A stretch of 64,000 nucleotides of DNA from Aerococcaceae bacterium zg-1292. Lineage in GTDB: Bacteria > Bacillota > Bacilli > Lactobacillales > Aerococcaceae. The stretch spans positions 598,501 to 662,500 of the forward strand of contig CP065955.1 of NCBI GenBank assembly GCA_016126655.1, given 5' to 3'. The notes under the pieces were generated by a model. It ran no database searches, had not been told where the DNA came from, and saw only the letters and a list, made by a program, of their open reading frames with translations. The first letter of the stretch is position 1; each line of letters opens with the position of its first letter. This document shows, one piece after another, positions 57,015-64,000 of this stretch. Made by a program: the position numbers and the translations under genes.

Positions 57015-60000
57015 GTTATTCCCGCAACCGCGGGGGTGATCCTGCAGAAAATGGTAATCGAAAAAGAGCGTGTAGGTTATTCCCGCAACCGCGGGGGTGA
57101 TCCTATTACTGGTACGAGTATTGATAAAGTAGAAAAGTTATTCCCGCAACCGCGGGGGTGATCCTCTAATACAAAACCTGCTCCGCTCCAACCCTCCGTT
57201 ATTCCCGCAACCGCGGGGGTGATCCCCTCAATCGTTTCATCTGTTAATTTATATTTTTGTTATTCCCGCAACCGCGGGGGTGATCCCTTTAAAGTCCAAA
57301 CCAGTTTTTGCTCCATTTTGTTATTCCCGCAACCGCGGGGGTGATCCTGTCTATGCTGACAAATTAATTAATTTGTTTAAGTTATTCCCGCAACCGCGGG
57401 GGTGATCCCGCACCAAAAGCTCCTACCGCTAACGTTTTAAGGTTATTCCCGCAACCGCGGGGGTGATCCCTCAACGTACCGACTAATCCCATTGCCATAT
57501 TGGTTATTCCCGCAACCGCGGGGGTGATCCTTAATTATATGGAAAGAGGTAGATAAAAGAAAGGTTATTCCCGCAACCGCGGGGGTGATCCCTAACGGTA
57601 GTGAGTGGGTAATTCTGTACAATCGTTATTCCCGCAACCGCGGGGGTGATCCTATTATTGTTGGTATTCGCCAATTTTAACAGGCGTTATTCCCGCAACC
57701 GCGGGGGTGATCCCAAACGCAGCTACAGTGTCCCGTTGCATAGCATGTTATTCCCGCAACCGCGGGGGTGATCCTTCATTAGATGGACTCAACGTAGACA
57801 TAGCGTTGTTATTCCCGCAACCGCGGGGGTGATCCTAGCTTCGTCCTTATCCATGCCTTGTTCTATAAGTTATTCCCGCAACCGCGGGGGTGATCCTGCT
57901 AGTTCGCCTAAACAGTACATCATTACCAAGTTATTCCCGCAACCGCGGGGGTGATCCTAATTCACGTCTGAAACCGTTGACTGTTTCTTGGTTATTCCCG
58001 CAACCGCGGGGGTGATCCTTGTTGTTGGTAACCAAGCGAATTAATCAGAAAGTTATTCCCGCAACCGCGGGGGTGATCCTGATGGGCGGGAATTCGTGGA
58101 TTAAGTTAGATGGTTATTCCCGCAACCGCGGGGGTGATCCTCAGCTTCAAAGCTTTGGTGGCTACAAAGGGCTGTTATTCCCGCAACCGCGGGGGTGATC
58201 CTTGATTAATGAAGAAGATTATGAAGAAGATGATGTTATTCCCGCAACCGCGGGGGTGATCCCGCATGAACGTTTTTGCGAGAAGCACCGTAAGGGTTAT
58301 TCCCGCAACCGCGGGGGTGATCCCCTGATTACTACCATCACAACCTTACTGCCACAGTTATTCCCGCAACCGCGGGGGTGATCCCTCTTCGTACGCTTTC
58401 TCATGCAACACCACATGGTTATTCCCGCAACCGCGGGGGTGATCCTGAGGGGGCGGAGGGACGCGCTCGTTAACATAAGTTATTCCCGCAACCGCGGGGG
58501 TGATCCTACGACCTTTGAAGTGCGTAAGCAGACGATTACGTTATTCCCGCAACCGCGGGGGTGATCCCCAGCACTTCTCGCTTGACCTGCTGCACTGTTC
58601 GTTATTCCCGCAACCGCGGGGGTGATCCTACAATTCACCTTCGTATCCCAGAGATACTCCGGTTATTCCCGCAACCGCGGGGGTGATCCTGAGAGCACGA
58701 GAATGCCCGGAATTGTGGGATGGTTATTCCCGCAACCGCGGGGGTGATCCGTGTACGCCCTGTAGTGGTGGTATCGTCACAAAGTTATTCCCGCAACCGC
58801 GGGGGTGATCCTAAGATAAGGGTTGTTTGTGTCAAATTTTTTACGTTATTCCCGCAACCGCGGGGGTGATCCCAAACGGTCTGCTAAACCGCTTCAACTC
58901 GTAGTGTTATTCCCGCAACCGCGGGGGTGATCCTAGGGTGTGGGGTATTAACGCATGAACGTTTTTGTTATTCCCGCAACCGCGGGGGTGATCCCGAACA
59001 ACTAGGCGTGGATTTAAAACAAAAAGAGTTATTCCCGCAACCGCGGGGGTGATCCTGGTGCTGATGTACAAAGTTACTTTGAAATGACGTTATTCCCGCA
59101 ACCGCGGGGGTGATCCCGATTGTTCGTGTGACGAAGTTGGAAAAGGAAAGTTATTCCCGCAACCGCGGGGGTGATCCTCGGGTACTCCATGTAGAGTGAA
59201 TAATTACCGTGTTATTCCCGCAACCGCGGGGGTGATCCTGCTGTATGGAGAGGAAGAAGGCGATGACACCAGTTATTCCCGCAACCGCGGGGGTGATCCT
59301 GGCACTCAAGCAGAATGTGTGATTGAAAAAGAGTTATTCCCGCAACCGCGGGGGTGATCCTGGCACTCAAGCAGAATGTGTGATTGAAAAAGAGTTATTC
59401 CCGCAACCGCGGGGGTGATCCACTATTCAATTCAGCTTCCGCATCCTTATCATGGTTATTCCCGCAACCGCGGGGGTGATCCTAGAACGTACGAAGCGTT
59501 GTTGGAGCGGTGCCGGTTATTCCCGCAACCGCGGGGGTGATCCCGTAAAATGCGATTCTTTTACCAATTTTTCTAAGTTATTCCCGCAATCGCGGGGGTG
59601 ATCCCTCGTTGAGAACTTTCAATCGTTCGTATAGATTGTTATTCCCGCAACCGCGGGGGTGATCCTGGCACTCAAGCAGAATGTGTGATTGAAAAAGAGT
59701 TATTCCCGCAACCGCGGGGTGATCCTGGATTAAGCGAGCTACTGAATTAGCTGGACTTGTTATTCCCGCAACCGCGGGGGTGATCCCTCTAGTGTATGAA
59801 CACCGGTGTAAAATTCGGTGTTATTCCCGCAACCGCGGGGTGATCCGCACCGCCAATCGACAAAACGCTACCGCAATCGTGTTATTCCCGCAACCGCGGG
59901 GTGATCCCTTGGTGGGGTGATTAAGTCTGTAGCGGTAGGAGTTATTCCCGCAACCGCGGGGGTGATCCTTGCTATTGACTTTGTGAATGCATTTGATATA

Positions 60001-60150
60001 AGTTATTCCCGCAACCGCGGGGGTGATCCTCATCTTTTTGATTTTGATATAAGCGCCACGAGGTTATTCCAGCAACCGCGGGGTGATCTCCCATCGACAG
60101 TTATTTGTGTTTAATTCGTTTAGTTATTCTCTCAACCCCATGGATGCTCC
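57015..60150 (+). CRISPR. Type I-E CRISPR array: 52 repeats, 51 spacers
   Basis: Repeat of 28 bp, GTTATTCCCGCAACC...GGTGATCC, with stem CCCGC-AACC-GCGGG and an 8-nt 3' handle. Spacers are 33 nt (one of 34), with a 61-bp period. Counting units gives 51 spacers, and the arithmetic closes exactly when four 27-nt repeats (one G lost) and the 34-nt spacer are allowed for. Repeat decay is at the right end, the last two repeats (60063 and 60123) being degenerate. That puts the leader at the cas2 side. One spacer occurs three times, and two others overlap by 15 nt. Confidence 0.98.
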
Positions 60151-60712
60151 GTTGGACTATTGATTTTCAACAGTCTAACGAAGGGAGATTTCTACAATCA
60201 TGTAGTGATTCTCAATGTTTCCTTGGATGGATTGATCACCAGCGTCACTACTCATACTTGAAGACATTATATGCAGAAAGAAGCTTTAATCGTGAATGTG
60301 AATAATTATCATAAATTAATGATGATCTATTGTTTGCTCATAGCGTTGCATTACCTGTTGGTTACGATGTTATCCGTAGCCAAGTAGTTAGACATTAAAC
60401 CGTTATTGCTTGTAATAGATAAGGGCTTTTCAAATGAATTTAATCTTAATGAACTGGTTAAAAAGATTTCGCTCTTAATGTCTGTTCCTCCTAGTCAAAC
60501 CTTCTATTAAGTAGAAATTTGTACAAGCAGACTCAACGATTCGAGATTATGACCATTATCTTGATGGTATTGGTATTTATGGAATCAAGGATGCCGTAAC
60601 GACTGATGGAAAAGCCTATTCACTTCATGATTAGTTAGATTACGAAAAAGTAAGCATTAATAAGTCTGTTATCTCTATTTTTGATAAAGCTTTCCCGATG
60701 GAAAGTAAATAA
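60151..60712 (+). pseudogene. Decayed coding sequence of unknown origin beyond the array
   Basis: No intact gene, but protein-like fragments appear in shifting frames: DDLLFAHSVALPVGYDVIRSQ near 60321 (in parts), KGFSNEFNLNELVKKI near 60422, then ADSTIRDYDHYLDGIGIYGI and DAVTTDGKAYSLHD, stop, LDYEKVSINKSVISIFDKAFPMESK ending at about 60712. Frameshifts and stops interrupt it. It could be a dead transposase or an accessory gene; I do not recognise it. Confidence 0.35.
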
Positions 60713-60987
60713 ATAATTTGTGAAAAATTTTGAGATGAAAAACTCAAATCTATAATTGTGATGTTTCTTTAGTCAGTCAAGCAACACAACTTGAACCCAC
60801 GGACGTTAGATAACGGATATAATCGAGTATTTATCAATAGTTTCTGGTCTGAAAATAGAGTTATAGAGGCTTGTTTACCATGAAATAAAAAAACAAAATT
60901 ATTTAGACTCTCATAAGCAAAAAAGCTATTGTAATCTCTTAATTGACTGAAAATCATTTCATGTCGAATGAGGGAATTCAGTATACT

Positions 60988-61016
60988 TTGACACTAAATA
61001 ATTATAAATTTATTAG
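60988..61016 (+). promoter_or_regulatory. Promoter of the NADH oxidase/peroxidase gene
   Basis: TTGACA (60988-60993), 17-bp spacer, and TATTAG (61011-61016). The roughly 120-nt leader contains a small hairpin TTCTTATA...TATAAGGAA. The stretch from 60713 to 60987 holds nothing recognisable except GGGAATTCAG at about 60972, which resembles an end of the MITE-like element. Confidence 0.55.
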
Positions 61017-61142
61017 TAAAAAGGTGTTTCTTATATAACTTTTTTATAAGGAAGCGTTTTAGTTGCAACTAAGTATGGATGGTGATATCATATTAGTGTC
61101 GACAAGCTTAGAATGATTATAATAAAAGATAGGAGATTTTTT

Positions 61143-62507
61143 ATGAAGTATGTAGTAGTTGGAACATCTCATTTTGGTTTTGAAGCAGTGCAAACAATTT
61201 TGAAACAAGATCCTAAAGCAGAAATTCATTTATATGAAGCGGGCGATCATGCATCGTTTATGTCATGTGGTGCACAATCATATCTTGAAGATATTGCTCA
61301 ATCGTTAGATGAATTGCATTTTGCTACCAATCAATCTTATGCTGAACAAGGGATTAATATGCACTATTCAACAGCAGTAGTTGGCATTAACTCAGAATCT
61401 AAGACAATTACTGTAAAAGATAGTGAGGGTGAAAGGGAAGAAACTTATGACAAACTTCTTCTAAGTCCTGGGGGATTAGCGCCTGTTCCAAGATTCGAAG
61501 GCTATGATTTAGAAAATGTTCATACTTTCCGTGGCCGTGAAGATGCTAATACGGTAAAAAGTCGAATGAAATCAAGTAAAAAAGCGGTTGTTATTGGTGC
61601 TGGTTACATTGGGGTCGAAGTGGCGACAGCATATACTGAAGCTGGTATTGAAACAATTTTACTCGATGGTTTAGAACATATTTTACCGACATATGTAGAC
61701 CCTGAATTAGCAACTGTTTTAGAAAATCACGCAAAAGACAAAGGCTTGATTTTCCATGGCGGTGAAAAAGTTGAAAAATTAACAGGTAAAGATGGTAAAG
61801 TAACTGGTGTGGTCACTGATAAAGGTGAATATGAAGCTGATACAGTTGTCATTGCTGTTGGTGTTAAACCTGATACAAATTGGTTAAAAGGAATCGTCGA
61901 CATTGATGATCGAGGCTTTGTTGAAATCGATGAATTTATGCGTACTTCTGTTTCAGATGTTTACGCCGGTGGAGATGCAACTAAGATTGTATATGCACCT
62001 ACAGGCAAAAAAACAAACATTGCACTTGCGACTAATGCACGCCGTCAAGGAATTGTAGCAGCTTTACACGCGCTTGGAAAAGAAGAGTTAGTGAAAATGA
62101 TTCCTGTTTCTGGGACATCGGCTTTACATGTATTTGACTATACGGTAGTGACAACAGGATTAGGTCATGTGAGTGCAAATACTTATGAAGGTAAGATTAC
62201 GTCTGCTTATTGTGAAGAAAAAGTTTACCCTGACTTTATGCGTAGACCAGGAACTGTTCATATGAAGATTTACTTTGATGAAGAAACACATGTCATCTTA
62301 GGAGCACAATTTGTTTCAAATCATAATGTAGCTGATTCAATCAATGCGTTATCAATTGCGATTAATGCGAAATGGACACTAGAACAATTAGCGATGGTAG
62401 ACTTCTTCTATCAACCAAATTACGATCGTCCTTGGCATTATGTTCAAGTACTAGCACACCAAGCCTTAGGAAATCAATTTGGCGGTGCTGATAAGATTCT
62501 TTTCTAG
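61143..62507 (+). CDS. FAD-dependent NADH oxidase/peroxidase
   Basis: Removes oxygen or peroxide with NADH, regenerating NAD+ in the cytoplasm. 454 residues from the ATG at 61143, with AGGAG 8 bases upstream; an earlier in-frame ATG at 61113 precedes the RBS. The family layout includes an N-terminal FAD site (MKYVVVGTSHFGFEA), active-site His10 and redox Cys42 in FMSCGAQ. The NADH site is AVVIGAGYIGVEVATAY, a second FAD motif is VYAGGDATKI, and the dimerisation domain ends YQPNYDRPWHYVQVLAHQAL. Water-forming oxidase and NADH peroxidase share these features and I cannot separate them by eye. Confidence 0.88.
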   Translation: MKYVVVGTSHFGFEAVQTILKQDPKAEIHLYEAGDHASFMSCGAQSYLEDIAQSLDELHFATNQSYAEQGINMHYSTAVVGINSESKTITVKDSEGEREETYDKLLLSPGGLAPVPRFEGYDLENVHTFRGREDANTVKSRMKSSKKAVVIGAGYIGVEVATAYTEAGIETILLDGLEHILPTYVDPELATVLENHAKDKGLIFHGGEKVEKLTGKDGKVTGVVTDKGEYEADTVVIAVGVKPDTNWLKGIVDIDDRGFVEIDEFMRTSVSDVYAGGDATKIVYAPTGKKTNIALATNARRQGIVAALHALGKEELVKMIPVSGTSALHVFDYTVVTTGLGHVSANTYEGKITSAYCEEKVYPDFMRRPGTVHMKIYFDEETHVILGAQFVSNHNVADSINALSIAINAKWTLEQLAMVDFFYQPNYDRPWHYVQVLAHQALGNQFGGADKILF

Positions 62508-62617
62508 AATAGAATTAGTACGTACGAGCAAGAGTTCTATAAATTATTTAGCTGTATTTGAATTGAAAATATAATCGAGCACAAATATATTGAGAAACAT
62601 TTTATGTTAATGGCAAT

Positions 62618-62663
62618 AACCAAGGTTTTTCCTTCTTTAAGAAGTGAAACCTTGGTTTTGTTT
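62618..62663 (+). terminator. Terminator after the NADH oxidase/peroxidase gene
   Basis: AACCAAGGTTT (62618-62628) pairs perfectly with AAACCTTGGTT (62647-62657), followed by TTGTTT. Confidence 0.88.
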
Positions 62664-62698
62664 ATTTAATCCATTAAAAATGGTAGTAAAGTAAGTAT

Positions 62699-62913
62699 CC
62701 TGAATTCCCGAACACATAAACAGGATAATCTCAATAAATGTTGATTTATCAATGTTTTTAGATGGTTAAATACAATTTTTATATAGTTATGTGTTGTTTC
62801 GAACGTAACGATGGAATCATTTTTCGCTTTCTTTCAAACGTTGAAATATCAACGATTTTTCGAAAACAAACTAATTATTTTCTGTGAAGTCGTTATGAAT
62901 CCGGGAATTCAGG
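62699..62913 (+). mobile_element. MITE-like element, copy 2
   Basis: 215 bp bounded by terminal inverted repeats: CCTGAATTCCCGAACACATAA at the left and, complementing it with 3 mismatches, TTATGAATCCGGGAATTCAGG at the right. The interior matches the inverted copy at 46883-47093. It is non-coding. I see no clear target-site duplication. Confidence 0.72.
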
Positions 62914-63302
62914 AAGCATCAAATCTGAATCCAAAATTTCCAGAATGATGCAGGAACTTAAGTTTCATCAATGACTTATATTGTTTCGGCTCTAATACAT
63001 CACCAATGATTACATCGTATTTAGAATGCTCAAATCATTTGATACAACCAATGCATGAAATTAATAGATTCATGGTATAACACTTAACTAACAATAGGTC
63101 GCCCATGTTTTTCATGGTAACATATTTAGTTCTAATACAATGTATTATGAAAGTTCCCTTCTATATTTTTCGTCATTGATTCAGGTATTCATATACCAAG
63201 CAAAATTTCAATAATGGAATGATTTCCTGAGAACATTTTACGCGCTTTCAAAAGTTTTTCAAACATTTTTTAGAAAAAATCGAAAAAAGTTACAAAAAAG
63301 TG
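62914..63302. other. Non-coding region before the rRNA promoters
   Basis: About 390 bp of AT-rich DNA with no intact frame, tRNA or hairpin-family copy recognised. Confidence 0.4.
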
Positions 63303-63331
63303 TTGACGCAAGAAGTAAAGGATGATAATAT
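63303..63331 (+). promoter_or_regulatory. rRNA promoter P1
   Basis: TTGACG (63303-63308), 17-bp spacer, and TAATAT (63326-63331). A small hairpin GTTCTC-ACGA-GAGAAC follows shortly downstream. Confidence 0.82.
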
Positions 63332-63395
63332 AAGGGAGTTCTCACGAGAGAACACGAACGAGCGAAAAAAAGTTCAACAAGAACAAAAAAAGTTG

Positions 63396-63424
63396 TTGAC
63401 AAACGAAAAAGCTTGTAGTAATAT
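63396..63424 (+). promoter_or_regulatory. rRNA promoter P2
   Basis: Consensus TTGACA (63396-63401), 17-bp spacer, and TAATAT (63419-63424). Further on, GCTCATTGAAAACT (about 63452) resembles the boxA antitermination site of rRNA leaders. Confidence 0.88.
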
Positions 63425-63601
63425 ATAGGAGTTGTCGCAAGGGCAACGAAAGCTCATTGAAAACTAAACAAAGAACAAACCAAGAATGTGTAGGGGATAG
63501 CGAGAAGCTATCACAACCCGAATAATAAATTCGAGACAGAGGGACACCTCTTAAAAGATGTAAGCTAGTAAATAGTAAGAGTCAACGAAGACTCATGAAA
63601 C

Positions 63602-64000
63602 TTTCATGAGAGTTTGATCCTGGCTCAGGACGAACGCTGGCGGCGTGCCTAATACATGCAAGTCGAACGAACGGAGATAAGAACTTGTTCTTATCAAAGT
63701 GAGTGGCGCACGGGTGAGTAACACGTGGGAAACCTACCCTTCAGCGGGGGATAACAGTCGGAAACGATTGCTAATACCGCATAGGACTTTTTATCGCATG
63801 ATAGAAAGAGGAAAGGCGCTAAGGCGTCACTGAAGGATGGTCCCGCGGTGCATTAGCTAGTTGGTAAGGTAGCGGCTTACCAAGGCAATGATGCATAGCC
63901 GACCTGAGAGGGTGATCGGCCACATTGGGACTGAGACACGGCCCAAACTCCTACGGGAGGCAGCAGTAGGGAATCTTCCGCAATGGACGCAAGTCTGACG
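63602..64000 (+). rRNA. rrs: 16S ribosomal RNA, 5' part (runs off window)
   Basis: AGAGTTTGATCCTGGCTCAG begins at 63609, which is position 8 in E. coli numbering, so the mature 5' end is near 63602. Downstream landmarks include GGCGGCGTGCCTAATACATG, CACGGGTGAGTAACACGTGG and ACTCCTACGGGAGGCAGCAG. The sequence is of the Lactobacillales type. The gene continues beyond the window. Confidence 0.98.

Noticed and set aside
57587..58738. Partial similarity between spacers 18 and 28 (GGAATT and GTGG parts)
   Set aside because: The match is broken and cannot be aligned without gaps. It is not evidence for a shared target.
59969..60062. Second overlapping spacer pair (spacers 49 and 50 share TTTGATATAA)
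   Set aside because: Only 10 AT-rich bases match and the flanks disagree, so chance is sufficient.
59821..60305. Short frames across the distal end of the CRISPR array
   Set aside because: Repeat-driven frames; the repeats and spacers account for the sequence.

Overview
The window is low-GC Gram-positive DNA, almost certainly Lactobacillales. Evidence is AGGAGG-type ribosome-binding sites, an enterococcal-style citrate fermentation cluster, MalR/MalQ/MalP, tandem rRNA promoters, and a 16S 5' end at the right edge. The 16S fragment would suit an Aerococcaceae- or Carnobacteriaceae-like genus, but I cannot place it by eye.

Layout, left to right. 0-1.4 kb: 3' end of valS. 1.7-5.6 kb: a yclNOPQ-like catechol-siderophore ABC importer behind a Fur/PerR-like box. 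6-17.7 kb: citrate fermentation (citO-citG, divergent citC, citDEFX, a 2HCT citrate carrier, and a Na+-pumping oxaloacetate decarboxylase oadA-G-D-B). Citrate enters, citrate lyase splits it to acetate and oxaloacetate, and decarboxylation pumps Na+. 18.2-24.2 kb: two surface GH3 glycosidases, one circularly permuted and membrane-anchored, the other a lipoprotein on a stalk of 11-residue repeats. 24.3-33.7 kb: a D-2-hydroxyacid dehydrogenase, acyl-ACP thioesterase, methionine aminopeptidase, duplicated peptide-binding proteins, nudF, a small membrane protein and mtnN. 33.8-39 kb: malQ-malP, divergent from malR. 39.5-46.7 kb: an F1Fo ATP synthase operon. 47.5-60.2 kb: a complete type I-E CRISPR-Cas locus with a Cas2-DEDDh fusion and a 51-spacer array. 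61.1-62.5 kb: an FAD-dependent NADH oxidase/peroxidase. 63.3 kb to the end: the rRNA operon start.

Two things stand out. First, an apparently uncharacterised family of about 115-120 bp elements occurs at six loci (about 16 copies). Copies always lie in the sense direction and nearly always end a few bases before the Shine-Dalgarno of the next gene, including twice inside the ATP synthase operon. Each folds into a long hairpin whose 8-bp arms differ between copies yet stay complementary, so the structure itself appears to be selected. Second, upstream of cas3 there is a solitary, degenerate repeat-spacer-repeat unit with the geometry of a CRISPR unit. It is a candidate for a Cas-autoregulatory guide RNA.

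The CRISPR array also allows internal deductions. Two spacers overlap by 15 nt and imply an AA PAM. In 48 of 51 spacers the first base is a pyrimidine. One spacer occurs three times, and repeat decay is confined to the end distal to cas2. Two inverted copies of a roughly 215-bp terminal-inverted-repeat element flank the CRISPR region.
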